64,000 nt of DNA from Bordetella petrii (GTDB lineage Bacteria > Pseudomonadota > Gammaproteobacteria > Burkholderiales > Burkholderiaceae_B): positions 2,976,001 through 3,040,000 of the forward strand of contig NC_010170.1 of assembly GCF_000067205.1 (NCBI RefSeq), given 5' to 3'. The notes below the pieces were generated by a model, which saw only the letters and a list, made by a program, of their open reading frames with translations, was not told where the DNA came from and did no database searches. Below are positions 16,164-25,063 of the stretch, one piece after another. How positions within the stretch are numbered: position 1 is the first letter of the stretch; each line of letters opens with the position of its first letter. The position numbers and the translations under genes are program-made.

Positions 16164-17294
16164 TCAGGCTTCGGCCAGCGCAATGCGCAGCATGCGCCGC
16201 AGCGGCTCGGCCGCGCCCCACAGCAACTGGTCGCCCACGGTGAAGGCGCCCAGGTATTGCGAACCCATCGACAACTTGCGCAGGCGGCCCACGGGGATAT
16301 CGAGGGTGCCGGTAACGGCCACCGGCGTCAGCGCGCGCATGCTGTCTTCTTTGGTGTTGGGCACGACCTTGGCCCATTGCGTGCCCTGCGCGATCAGGGC
16401 CTCGATTTCGTCAAGCGGGACGTCGCGCTTGAGCTTGATGGTCAGCGCCTGGCTGTGGCAGCGCATGGCGCCGATACGCACGCACAGGCCGTCGATGGGC
16501 GTGGCCGGCGTGCCGAACGCCTGGCCGCGGCCGAGGATCTTGTTGGTTTCGGCTTCGGCCTTCCATTCTTCACGCGACATGCCGTCGCCCAGGTCTTTGT
16601 CGATCCAGGGGATCAGGTTGCCGCCCAGGGGCACGCCAAAGTGCTCCTGGGGCAGCGCCGGATCTTGCTGGGCCTGCAGCACGCCCCGGTCGATGTCGAG
16701 AATGGCCGAGGCGGGGTCGTCGAGCAAAGGCTTGACGGACTGGTTGAGCAGGCCGAACTGGGTAAGCAGTTCGCGCATGTGCTGGGCGCCGCCGCCGGAG
16801 GCCGCCTGGTAGGTCATGGAGGTCATCCATTCGACCAGGTCGTTGTTGAACAGGCCGGCCAGGCCCATCAGCATGCAGCTGACGGTGCAGTTGCCGCCGA
16901 TGAAATTACGCACGCCGCGCTTGAGCGCCGCGTCGATGACCGGGCGATTGACCGGGTCGAGCACGATGATGGCGTCGTCTTTCATGCGCAGGGTGCTGGC
17001 GGCGTCGATCCAGATGCCGTTCCAGCCGGCGCCGCGCAGCTTGGGGTACACCTCGGTGGTGTAGTCGCCGCCCTGCGCCGTGACGATGATGGGCAGTTTT
17101 TTCAGAGCGTCGATGTCGTAGGCATTTTGCAGCGGGCCCGCGCCGTCGGCCCAGGTGGGCGCGGCGCCACCGGCATTGCTGGTGGAGAAAAATACGGGGT
17201 CGATCAGGGCGAAGTCGTTTTCGTCGCGCATGCGTTGCATGAGAACGGAACCGACCATGCCGCGCCAGCCAACCAGGCCTACTGCTTGCGTCAT
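16164..17294 (-). CDS. asd: Aspartate-semialdehyde dehydrogenase
   Basis: Asd reduces aspartyl phosphate to aspartate semialdehyde with NADPH, the branch point to lysine, diaminopimelate, threonine and methionine. The 376-residue protein starts MTQAVGLVGWRGMVGSVL (NADP loop), with catalytic Cys in GGNCTVSCMLMGLAGLF, the QAASGGGAQHMRELL block and the substrate-binding RIGAMRCHSQALTIKL block near the catalytic His. This is the longer, gammaproteobacterial-type Asd. A TTG two codons upstream is possible, but ATG 17294 is favoured. The promoter must lie next to the repeat array that follows. Confidence 0.96.
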   Translation of the reverse strand: MTQAVGLVGWRGMVGSVLMQRMRDENDFALIDPVFFSTSNAGGAAPTWADGAGPLQNAYDIDALKKLPIIVTAQGGDYTTEVYPKLRGAGWNGIWIDAASTLRMKDDAIIVLDPVNRPVIDAALKRGVRNFIGGNCTVSCMLMGLAGLFNNDLVEWMTSMTYQAASGGGAQHMRELLTQFGLLNQSVKPLLDDPASAILDIDRGVLQAQQDPALPQEHFGVPLGGNLIPWIDKDLGDGMSREEWKAEAETNKILGRGQAFGTPATPIDGLCVRIGAMRCHSQALTIKLKRDVPLDEIEALIAQGTQWAKVVPNTKEDSMRALTPVAVTGTLDIPVGRLRKLSMGSQYLGAFTVGDQLLWGAAEPLRRMLRIALAEA

Positions 17295-17930
17295 GTTCAA
17301 TGCTCTTGAAGTGAAAGATGAGAAAAAGCCGTCGATCCCATCACTTTATCAAAATGCGGGGTAGAAATGTTGCACTGCAGGGAAAAATCGGGGACGGGCT
17401 TTGGAGGACTGGCCTTTGGGGAGGGCCGAGGAGCGCCGGGGGGCCTGCTTTCGCAGGGGCCGGACACTGTGCGATTGAGGAGGCTCTGCCCGCCTCGGTG
17501 TCTGACACCTTACGGAGTCAGACACCTGATGAACTATTGAGATGGCTCCTGCGCATTTCTATGTCTGACACCTTACGGAGTCAGACACCTGATGAACTAT
17601 TGAGATGGCTCCTGCGCATTTCTATGTCTGACACCTTACGGAGTCAGACACCTGACGAACTATTGAGATGGCCCCTGCACATTTCTATGTCTGACACCTT
17701 ACGGAGTCAGACACCTGACGAACTATTGAGATGGCCCCTGCGCATTTCTATGTCTGACACCTTACGGAGTTAGACACCTGATGAACTATTGAGATGGCCC
17801 CTGCGCATTTCGGTGCCTGACACCTGCGGAGTCAGACAGCTGGTGGGCGCCTGTCCGGCGGGCCGAGGACGCCTGTTCTGCGCGCCGGACACCTGTGCGG
17901 CCAGGCTGGGACCGGGGGGCCGGCCTGGGT
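17295..17930. other. Long intergenic region with tandem repeat array
   Basis: 636 bases without a supported gene between asd and the ABC ATPase gene. The core is a 63-bp tandem array (17498-17846). An open frame from 17318 to 17773 runs through it because 63 is a multiple of three, giving a 21-residue repeated peptide; I do not treat it as a gene. Confidence 0.6.
17498..17846. repeat. 63-bp tandem repeat with internal inverted repeat
   Basis: Five full copies begin at 17501, 17564, 17627, 17690 and 17753, and a decayed sixth at 17816. Each carries the dyad TGTCTGAC, ten bases, GTCAGACA followed by a constant CACCTGA(T/C)GAACTATTGAG tail. In the first copy the dyad arms extend to ten bases (GGTGTCTGAC/GTCAGACACC). 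Copies differ by single substitutions; one in the fifth changes CAG to TAG. Confidence 0.92.
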
Positions 17931-19820
17931 TCAGGCGTACACGCCCACCGGGTGGCGCGCCACGTAGTGGCCGTCGGCCACCTGCACCAGCGGCGCCACC
18001 ACTGGCTCGTCGCCCACCTTGCGCACCGGGCTGGGAATTTCGTCGACCAGCAAAGAGCGCGCGCGGTGACGGCGCTGCGGATCGGCGATGGGCACGGCGT
18101 CCATCAGTTTGCGCGTATACGGATGCTGCGGATTCTCGAAAATGGCGCGGCGCGGGCCGATTTCGACGATCTGGCCCAGGTACATGACCGCCACCCGGTG
18201 GCTGATGCGCTCGACCACCGCCATGTCATGCGAAATGAACAGCAGCGAGACGCCCAGCTCGCGCTGCAGGTCGAGCAGCAGGTTGACGATCTGCGCCTGG
18301 ATGGAGACGTCGAGCGCCGACACCGATTCGTCGGCCACGATGACCTTGGGGTTCAGGGCCAGGGCCCGCGCGATACAGATGCGCTGGCGCTGCCCGCCCG
18401 AGAATTCGTGGGGATAGCGGTCGATCATGTCGGGCGACAGCCCGCATTTGTCCATCAGCCAGCGCACACGCTCTTGCGCGGCCTTGCCCTTGGCCACGCC
18501 ATGGATCAGCAACGGCTCCATGATGGAATAGCCGACCGTCATGCGGGGATCGAGCGAAGCGAACGGGTCCTGGAAAATGAACTGGATGTGGCGGCGCAGG
18601 TGTTGCATGGCCGCGCCGCGCAGCGCGCCGATGTCCTGGCCGTCGAACTCGATGCGGCCGCCCTGGCTCTTGACCAGCTGCAGCAGCGAACGGCCGGTGG
18701 TGGTTTTGCCGCAACCCGATTCGCCCACCAGGGCCAGGGTTTCGCCGGGGTAAAGGTCGAAGCTGACGCGCTCGACCGCGTGCACACGCTTCTGCACGCG
18801 GCCCAGGAGGCCGCCCGCGATGTCGAAGCGGGTGACCAGGTCTTTGACCCGCAACACCGGCCCGCCGTCGCGGCGCACCGTGCTGGCCGCGCGGGTCGCG
18901 CCGGGCGCATCGACCGCTGGCCGGGCGCCGGCCTCGGCATCTTCGACGCGCAGCAGCGGGAACGGCGCGGGTTCGTTGGTGCCCCGCATGGCTCCCAGGC
19001 GCGGCACGGCCGACAACAGCGCGCGCGTATAGGCATGGCGCGGCGCGGCGAAAATGGCATCGGACCCGCCTTCTTCGACCTTGTCGCCACGGTACATCAC
19101 CAGCACGCGGTCGGCCACTTCGGCCACCACGCCCATGTCGTGCGTGATGAAGATCACGCCCATGTCCATTTCTTCCTGGAGCTGGCGGATAAGCTGCAGA
19201 ATCTGCGCCTGGATGGTGACGTCCAGCGCGGTGGTGGGCTCGTCGGCAATCAACAGTTGCGGCTTGCACGACAGCGCCATGGCGATCATGACGCGTTGGC
19301 GCATGCCCCCCGACAACTGGTGCGGATAGCGGTCGAGAATGGCGCGCGCTTCAGGAATGCGCACCCGTTCGAGCATGCGCAGGGTCTCGGCGCGCGCCGC
19401 CGACGCATCCAGGCCCTGGTGCAGTTGCAGCGCCTCGGCGATTTGCGCCCCCGCCGTGAAGCTGGGATTCAGCGAGGTCATGGGCTCTTGGAAGATCATG
19501 GCGACATCGGCGCCGCGCACCCGTTGCAGCACGTTTTCGCCGGCATGCGCCAGGTCGAGCACGTCGCCATTGCGCCGGCGCAGCTGCATGTCGCCGCGCA
19601 CGATGCGCCCGCCTCCGTATTCCACCAGGCGCATCAGCGCCAGGGACGTGACCGACTTGCCGGAACCGGACTCGCCCACGATGGCCAGCGTCTCGCCGCG
19701 ATCGACGTGAAAAGAGACATCGCGCACGGCTTCGACCACGCGCTCCGGAGTGTTGAAGCGGACGGTCAGGCCTTCGACCTGCACCACCCTTTTGGCATCC
19801 ATGCTAGTCATCGCGTTCAT
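17931..19820 (-). CDS. gsiA: Fused dipeptide/glutathione-type ABC ATPase (two nucleotide-binding domains)
   Basis: A 629-residue protein with two complete ABC ATPase domains of the oligopeptide/dipeptide class, as in GsiA. The first domain has Walker A GESGSGKS near residue 49 and signature LSGGMRQRVMIAMAL near 170; the second has GESGCGKT near 362 and FSGGQRQRICIARAL near 475, each followed by an oligopeptide-transporter C-terminal extension. It would power import through the two permeases encoded just upstream. Its ATG overlaps the stop of the DppC-like gene by four bases (ATGA), so translation is coupled. The glutathione assignment comes from the neighbouring gamma-glutamyltransferase and binding protein and is an inference. 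Confidence 0.88.
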   Translation of the reverse strand: MNAMTSMDAKRVVQVEGLTVRFNTPERVVEAVRDVSFHVDRGETLAIVGESGSGKSVTSLALMRLVEYGGGRIVRGDMQLRRRNGDVLDLAHAGENVLQRVRGADVAMIFQEPMTSLNPSFTAGAQIAEALQLHQGLDASAARAETLRMLERVRIPEARAILDRYPHQLSGGMRQRVMIAMALSCKPQLLIADEPTTALDVTIQAQILQLIRQLQEEMDMGVIFITHDMGVVAEVADRVLVMYRGDKVEEGGSDAIFAAPRHAYTRALLSAVPRLGAMRGTNEPAPFPLLRVEDAEAGARPAVDAPGATRAASTVRRDGGPVLRVKDLVTRFDIAGGLLGRVQKRVHAVERVSFDLYPGETLALVGESGCGKTTTGRSLLQLVKSQGGRIEFDGQDIGALRGAAMQHLRRHIQFIFQDPFASLDPRMTVGYSIMEPLLIHGVAKGKAAQERVRWLMDKCGLSPDMIDRYPHEFSGGQRQRICIARALALNPKVIVADESVSALDVSIQAQIVNLLLDLQRELGVSLLFISHDMAVVERISHRVAVMYLGQIVEIGPRRAIFENPQHPYTRKLMDAVPIADPQRRHRARSLLVDEIPSPVRKVGDEPVVAPLVQVADGHYVARHPVGVYA

Positions 19821-20695
19821 TTCTCTTGCCTGGGGTCGAGGGCATCGCGCAGGCCGTCGCCCAGCAGGTTGAATCCCAGCACCGCCAGGAAAATCGCCGA
19901 CCCGGGAAAGATCGACATCCAGGGGGCCTGGGTCATGAAGTTCTTGGCCGTGTTGAGCATTGAGCCCCACGACGGATTGGGAGGCTGCAGGCCCAGCCCC
20001 AGAAACGACAGGCTGGCCTCGGCAATGATGGCGGTGGCGATGGTGATGGTGGCCTGCACGATCAGCGGCGGCATGATGTTGGGCAGGATATGGCGCACGA
20101 TGATGCGCGTATCCGATGCCCCCAGCGCGCGCGAGCTTTGCACGTAGTCTTCGTTTTTCACGGCCAGCACCTGTCCGCGCGCCAGCCGGATGAACTTGGG
20201 CGCGGCCGACACGCCGATGGCGATCATGGCGTTGGTCAGGCTGGGGCCCAGGAAGGCCGCCAGGGCGATCGCCAGAATCAGGAACGGAATGGCCAGCAGT
20301 GCTTCGGTGCAACGCGACACCACGCTGTCGATCCAGCCGCCGAAATAGCCCGATACCAGGCCGAACGGCACGCCGACGATCAGCGCGATCAGCACCGACA
20401 CCAGGCCTGCCATCAGCGAGGCGCGCGCGCCGAACAGCATGCGACTGTAGATGTCGCGGCCCAGCTCGTCGGACCCCAGCCAGAAGGTCGCCGATGGCGC
20501 CTTGCGGATCGACATGAAACTGGTTTGCAGCGGATCGTGCGTGGCCAGCAGCGGCGCGAACAAGGCCAGCACCACCACGGCCAGCACGATGGCGGCGCCC
20601 AGCAGCGCGACGCGGTTGCGTTTGAACTTGCCCCAGGCGCGGTTGCGGCTGCGGGGCGGCGTGACGGCAGCGGCCGTGGCAGATTGTGCGCTCAT
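19817..20695 (-). CDS. gsiD: Peptide ABC transporter permease, DppC/GsiD type
   Basis: A 292-residue inner-membrane permease with six predicted helices. It has the N-terminal KFKRNRVALLGAAIVLAVVVLALFAP segment of the DppC family, the periplasmic HDPLQTSFMSIRKAPSATFWLGSDELGRDIYSR block, and the EAA loop RALGASDTRIIVRHILPNIM that contacts the ATPase. It overlaps the permease gene upstream by four bases and the ATPase gene downstream by four bases, so the three are translationally coupled. I chose ATG 20695 because of that overlap. Confidence 0.9.
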   Translation of the reverse strand: MSAQSATAAAVTPPRSRNRAWGKFKRNRVALLGAAIVLAVVVLALFAPLLATHDPLQTSFMSIRKAPSATFWLGSDELGRDIYSRMLFGARASLMAGLVSVLIALIVGVPFGLVSGYFGGWIDSVVSRCTEALLAIPFLILAIALAAFLGPSLTNAMIAIGVSAAPKFIRLARGQVLAVKNEDYVQSSRALGASDTRIIVRHILPNIMPPLIVQATITIATAIIAEASLSFLGLGLQPPNPSWGSMLNTAKNFMTQAPWMSIFPGSAIFLAVLGFNLLGDGLRDALDPRQEK

Positions 20696-21636
20696 GCGTG
20701 CCTCAGGCGGGGGTTGACCAGGATATACAGAATGTCGGCCAGCAGGTTCATGACGATGAAACCCACCGCCACGCACAGCACCACGCCCTGCACCACTGCA
20801 TAGTCGCGCGTGAACACCGCGTCGACGATCAGCTTGCCGAAACCGGGAATAGTGAACACCTGCTCGGTCAGGACGGCGCCGGCCAGCAGCTCGCCGAACA
20901 GCAGCGTGACCAGGGTCACGATGGGCATCAGCGCATTGCGCAGCGCGTGCCGCAGCACCACGCGGCGCGGCGACACGCCCTTGGCGCGGGCCGTGCGCAC
21001 GTAGTCGGCGCTAAGCGCCTCGAGCATGGCCGAACGCGTATGCCGCATCAGGTACGCCGCGATGGCGGTGGACAGCACCAAGGCCGGCATCAGCATGGTT
21101 TTCATCGACATCCAGAAGTCTTCGAAGGGCGAGACATAGCCCGACGCCGGCAGCAACCGCCATTTGACCGACACCAGCATGATGAGCAGGATGCCCAGCC
21201 AGAAGTTGGGTATGGACATGCCGGAAAGCGCCGCGACGTTGGCCCCCATTTCAGTGGCGGTGCCTTTGCGCACGGCCGCCACGATGCCCATGGGCACGCC
21301 GATGATCAGGGCGAAGAACATGGCCATGGCGGCCAGTTGCAGTGTGACGGGCAGCTTCTGGGCGATCAGCCGGGTGACCGGCACGTCGGTGCGCAGCGAC
21401 TTGCCCAGGTCGCCCTGCAGCACCTGCGACACCCAGGCGCCGTACTGCACCGGCAAGGGGTCGTTGAGACGGTATTTATCGCGCAGGTAATCGAGCACGG
21501 CCGGGTCGCGCTCTTCGCCCGCGAGCGTCAGGACCGGATCGCCGGGCAGGATTTTCTGCAGCATGAAGACGATCATGGACACCAGGATCAGTGTCGGGAT
21601 CGCCACCAGCACGCGGCGCAAGATGATTTTGAACAT
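20692..21636 (-). CDS. gsiC: Peptide ABC transporter permease, DppB/GsiC type
   Basis: A 314-residue inner-membrane permease of the DppB family. It starts MFKIILRRVLVAIPTLILVS, has the periplasmic LPGDPV and LNDPLPVQYGAWVSQVLQGDLGKSL blocks between helices 1 and 2, and an EAA loop ARAKGVSPRRVVLRHALRNAL near residue 235. It pairs with the DppC-type permease to form the channel. The stop overlaps the next start by four bases. An AGG lies eight bases before the ATG. Confidence 0.92.
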   Translation of the reverse strand: MFKIILRRVLVAIPTLILVSMIVFMLQKILPGDPVLTLAGEERDPAVLDYLRDKYRLNDPLPVQYGAWVSQVLQGDLGKSLRTDVPVTRLIAQKLPVTLQLAAMAMFFALIIGVPMGIVAAVRKGTATEMGANVAALSGMSIPNFWLGILLIMLVSVKWRLLPASGYVSPFEDFWMSMKTMLMPALVLSTAIAAYLMRHTRSAMLEALSADYVRTARAKGVSPRRVVLRHALRNALMPIVTLVTLLFGELLAGAVLTEQVFTIPGFGKLIVDAVFTRDYAVVQGVVLCVAVGFIVMNLLADILYILVNPRLRHA

Positions 21637-21725
21637 GGAAGGAACCTGGAATTCGGGTTGGCGCCAAGCGCGCGGGCCGTGCGTTGCGGCACGGCCCGGC
21701 GGTCAGGCGCGCGACTCGGCCCCGC

Positions 21726-23240
21726 TTATTGCGCGAAGGTCACGCCCTTGAGGCGGATCATGCCGTCGGGATAGGGCTTGAAGCCCTTTACCTTCTTGGC
21801 CAGCACGAACGGCCAGGGCTGGTAATAGATATACACCGCCTGGGCGTCGGCCTGCAGGATTTCCTGGGCCTGATCGTAGATGGCCTTGCGCTTGGTTTCG
21901 TCGGGCACGGTGCGGGCCTGGGCCAGCAGCTTGTCGACTTCCGGATTGCAGTAGCGGCCATCGTTGAGCGCACCCTTGCAGGTGACGAACTGGTAGATAT
22001 TGCCGTCGGGATCGACCCGGCCCGACCAGCCGCGCATGAGCAGTTCGAAGTTGCCGCTTTGCGCTTCGTTCAGCAGCGCCGCGTATTCGGTGGGGCGCAG
22101 GCTGAGCTGGAAGCCGGCTTCAGCCGCCATGGCCTGCACCATTTCGGCGATAGCCGAGGTGGTGGTGTTGTTGCCGAAGGCCAGCTCCGCCTTGACCTGC
22201 TCTTTACCGGCCTCTTTCAGCAAGGCGCGAGCCTTGGCCACGTCGCGCGCGGGAATGGGGAACTTGTCGCTATGGTACGGGCTGGCGGGCGGAAACGGCT
22301 GGTTGGCCGGATCGAAAATGCCGCCGCCGACCACTTCGTTGATGACGTTGCGGTCGAGCGTGAGCTCGAAGGCGCGGCGCACCCGTTCGTCGGTGAACGG
22401 GTTGGTCTTGGCGCGTTCGCCATTGGCTACGTTGAAATAGAACTGCTGGTAGCCCAGGCCCGAAATGGGCGCGAACTGCAGGCTGGAGTCGGATTTGACC
22501 TGCTGAGCGTCCGACGGGTTCATGCGCTCGAGGATGTCGAGCCCGCCGGCGCGCAGGTTGGACAGGCGCACGGTGGTGTCGGGAATCGGCAGGAAGATCA
22601 CCCGCTTGAACGCGTAGTCTTTCGCGTTGTAGTACTGGTCGAATTTGTCGAGCACGATGCGGTCGTTCTGCACCCGCTCGACGAACTTGTACGGCCCCGA
22701 GCACACCGGCTTGCGACCCACCGCGCCAATGTCGTCGGAAAAGATCTTGGGCGACAGCATCATGCCGGCGCGGTCGGACAGCGAGGCGAGCAGCGTGGCG
22801 TCGGGCTGCTTGAGCGTCAGCACCAGGGTTTGCGGATCGGGCGTGTCGATCTTGGAGATAGAGGCGAGCTCGCCCTTGCGCATGCTTTCTTTGAGCGTCA
22901 TGGCGCGTTCGAGGTTGGCCTTGGCTGCGGCCGAATCGAACTTGCTGCCGTCATGGAACAAGGCGTCAGAGCGCAGCTTGAACGTCAGCACGGTGTTGTC
23001 GTCGTTCCAGGACCACGATTCGGCCAGTTGCGGCACGAACTGCAGCTTTTCGTTGACGTCGACCAGCTTGTCGCACAACGAGGTAAAGACGATGCGGCCG
23101 ACATACGTGCGCGCGCGATGGGGGTCGAGCACGTCGGGGTCTTCTTGCAGGCCGATGCGCATGTCCTGCGCCACCGCGGCGCCCGACGCGGCTGCCAGCA
23201 GCGCGGCGCACAACCCCAGCTTGAAGTGCGTGAGCTTCAT
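21726..23240 (-). CDS. gsiB: Peptide/glutathione-type ABC solute-binding protein
   Basis: A 504-residue periplasmic family 5 binding protein. A signal peptide (CAALLAAASGAAVAQ) precedes a mature part starting DMRIGLQEDPDVLDPHRARTYVGR. SBP_bac_5 blocks include NDDNTVLTFKLRSDALFHDGSKFDSAAAKANLERAM and the C-terminal RYCNPEVDKLLAQARTVPDETKRKAIYDQAQEILQADA. It is the first transporter gene after the gamma-glutamyltransferase gene, 81 bp away, in the same direction. Ligand could be glutathione, another gamma-glutamyl peptide or a plain dipeptide; the family alone does not decide. Confidence 0.87.
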   Translation of the reverse strand: MKLTHFKLGLCAALLAAASGAAVAQDMRIGLQEDPDVLDPHRARTYVGRIVFTSLCDKLVDVNEKLQFVPQLAESWSWNDDNTVLTFKLRSDALFHDGSKFDSAAAKANLERAMTLKESMRKGELASISKIDTPDPQTLVLTLKQPDATLLASLSDRAGMMLSPKIFSDDIGAVGRKPVCSGPYKFVERVQNDRIVLDKFDQYYNAKDYAFKRVIFLPIPDTTVRLSNLRAGGLDILERMNPSDAQQVKSDSSLQFAPISGLGYQQFYFNVANGERAKTNPFTDERVRRAFELTLDRNVINEVVGGGIFDPANQPFPPASPYHSDKFPIPARDVAKARALLKEAGKEQVKAELAFGNNTTTSAIAEMVQAMAAEAGFQLSLRPTEYAALLNEAQSGNFELLMRGWSGRVDPDGNIYQFVTCKGALNDGRYCNPEVDKLLAQARTVPDETKRKAIYDQAQEILQADAQAVYIYYQPWPFVLAKKVKGFKPYPDGMIRLKGVTFAQ

Positions 23241-23321
23241 GATTTTTTCCCTTGTGTGAGCGTTATGGGTATGGAACCGGCGCCGCGAGCCCGACGCCGG
23301 TTCAGGATGCCATGGTTCGGC

Positions 23322-24950
23322 CTAGAAACCAACCGCCTGGCCGTCGCGACGGCTGTCGCTGGCGGCGACGTAGCCGTGCTCGTTGTCGCTTTCGTGCAGG
23401 CGCCAGATGAACTGGCCCGCGCCGAAGTCCATGTAAGGGTCGTCGACGGATTTCATGACGTGGCCCAGCGCGCGCAGGCCGTCGACGGTGGCGCGGCTCA
23501 TGGTGGACTCGATGTCCAGCGAAAAGTCGCGGTTGACCTTCCAGCGCGGCGCGCAGCAGGCGGCCTGGGGCTGCTGGTGGTAGTCGAGCATGCGCACCAC
23601 CGTTTGCAGGTGGCCCTGCGGCTGCATGTCGCCGCCCATGACGCCGAAACTCATGACGGGCTTGCCGCCGCGCGTCAGGAAGCCCGGGATAATGGTGTGG
23701 AACGGCCGCTTGCCGCCGTCGACCACGTTGGGCGACTTCGGATCCATGGAAAAGCCCACGCCGCGGTTCTGCAGGCTGATGCCGGTGCCCGGCACCACCA
23801 CGCCCGAGCCGAAGCCCATGTAGTTGGACTGGATGAACGAGATCATCATGCCGTTTTCGTCGGCGGCGCTGAGATAGATGGTGCCGCCCGCATGCGGCCG
23901 GCCGGCTTCGAACTGCGTCGCGCGGTCCAGGCGGATGAGCTTGGCGCGGCTTTCCAGGTAGGCATCCGACAGCATCTGCTGCGGCGTGACGTCCATGGTG
24001 CGCGGGTCGGACACATAACGGTACAGGTCGGCGAAGGCCAGCTTCATGGCTTCGATCTGGACGTGCTGCGACAGCACCGAATCGACCTGCATGCTGCCGA
24101 GGTCGAAGTGTTCGCAGATGCCCAGCGCCATCAGCGCGGCGATGCCCTGCCCGTTGGGCGGGATTTCATGCAGCTCGTAGCCGCGATACGACTTGGAGAT
24201 GGGCTTGACCCATTCAGGGCGGTAGTTGCGCAGGTCGTCGAGCGTCATGGCGCCGCCGCATTCTTTGCTGAACGCGGCGATTTTCTCGGCCAGTTCGCCT
24301 TCGTAGAAGTCGCGCCCGCCGCTGGCGGCGATGCGGCGCAGCGTGTAGGCCGCGTCGGGAATGCGGAAGTGTTCGCCGATGGCCGGCGCGCGGCCGTTGG
24401 GCAGGAAGGCCTGGGCATAGCCCGGCTGGTCGCGCAGTTCGTCGGCGGCGGCCGCCCATTTGTGGGCCACCACCGGCGGCACGGCATAGCCGCGCTCGGC
24501 GATTTCAATGGCGGGCTCGAACAGGTCGGCGAACGGCAGCTTGCCCAGTTTCTGGTGCAGCGCGGCCCAGCCGGCCACCACGCCGGGCACCGTGGCGGCA
24601 TCCCAGCCGCGTTTGGGCTGCTTGGCCAGGCCATCGGGGCCGGTGCCGTACTTGCGCTTGAAGTATTCGACGTTCCAGGCGGCCGGCGCCACGCCCGATG
24701 AATTCAGGCCGTGCAGTTCCTTGCCGTCCCAGACGATGGCGAAGCAGTCGCCGCCCAGGCCGCACGAGACCGGCTCGACCAGCACGATGGTGGCGGCCGC
24801 GGCAATGGCCGCGTCCACCGCGTTGCCCCCTTTGAGCATCATACGCAGGCCGGCCTGCGCCGCCAGCGGATGCGAGGTGGACACCACATTGCGGGCGAAC
24901 AGGGGAATGCGCGCCGTGGGATAAGGATTGTTCCAGTCGAAGGTTTTCAT
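23322..24950 (-). CDS. ggt: Gamma-glutamyltransferase family protein
   Basis: GGT enzymes are Ntn-hydrolases that cleave gamma-glutamyl bonds, for example of glutathione. The 542-residue frame has the N-terminal VVSTSHPLAAQAGLRMMLKGGNAVDAAIAA block, SCGLGGDCFAIVWD, and the probable self-processing Thr near residue 356 in HAGGTIYLSAADENG, where classical GGTs have TTHxSVVD; the later motif NRGVGFSMDP matches the substrate loop. No signal peptide is visible, so it may act in the cytoplasm, unlike periplasmic E. coli GGT. First in the operon with the peptide importer and divergent from a LysR gene, it suggests a pathway that imports and degrades gamma-glutamyl compounds. Confidence 0.86.
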   Translation of the reverse strand: MKTFDWNNPYPTARIPLFARNVVSTSHPLAAQAGLRMMLKGGNAVDAAIAAAATIVLVEPVSCGLGGDCFAIVWDGKELHGLNSSGVAPAAWNVEYFKRKYGTGPDGLAKQPKRGWDAATVPGVVAGWAALHQKLGKLPFADLFEPAIEIAERGYAVPPVVAHKWAAAADELRDQPGYAQAFLPNGRAPAIGEHFRIPDAAYTLRRIAASGGRDFYEGELAEKIAAFSKECGGAMTLDDLRNYRPEWVKPISKSYRGYELHEIPPNGQGIAALMALGICEHFDLGSMQVDSVLSQHVQIEAMKLAFADLYRYVSDPRTMDVTPQQMLSDAYLESRAKLIRLDRATQFEAGRPHAGGTIYLSAADENGMMISFIQSNYMGFGSGVVVPGTGISLQNRGVGFSMDPKSPNVVDGGKRPFHTIIPGFLTRGGKPVMSFGVMGGDMQPQGHLQTVVRMLDYHQQPQAACCAPRWKVNRDFSLDIESTMSRATVDGLRALGHVMKSVDDPYMDFGAGQFIWRLHESDNEHGYVAASDSRRDGQAVGF

Positions 24951-25020
24951 GGACGCTGCAGCTCGAGGCTCGAAGTTGGAAAACGGAGAAAAGACGATCG
25001 AAATTACTCTTGTGCTCTAA

Positions 25021-25047
25021 TTAAATCAATTTGAATAATTGATTTAA
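25021..25047. promoter_or_regulatory. Probable LysR operator between ggt and lysR
   Basis: TTAAATCAATT, five-base spacer TGAAT, AATTGATTTAA: an 11-bp perfect inverted repeat 17 bp before the LysR start and 71 bp before ggt. It holds the T-N11-A pattern of LysR-type boxes. Its position in the divergent gap makes it the likely site for autoregulation and control of the ggt operon. Confidence 0.7.
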
Positions 25048-25063
25048 CGTACAAAATTATTTT

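Noticed and set aside
17318..17773. Open frame encoding a repeated 21-residue peptide
   Set aside because: The frame stays open only because the repeat unit is 63 bp; no ribosome site or family resemblance supports it.
17498..17846. CRISPR array
   Set aside because: Copies are contiguous tandem repeats with no variable spacers and no cas genes nearby.
21684..24701. 1005-codon plus-strand open frame
   Set aside because: It lies antisense to the peptide-binding protein and GGT genes, which have clear motifs; the His/Arg/Ala-rich composition is typical of GC-rich shadows.
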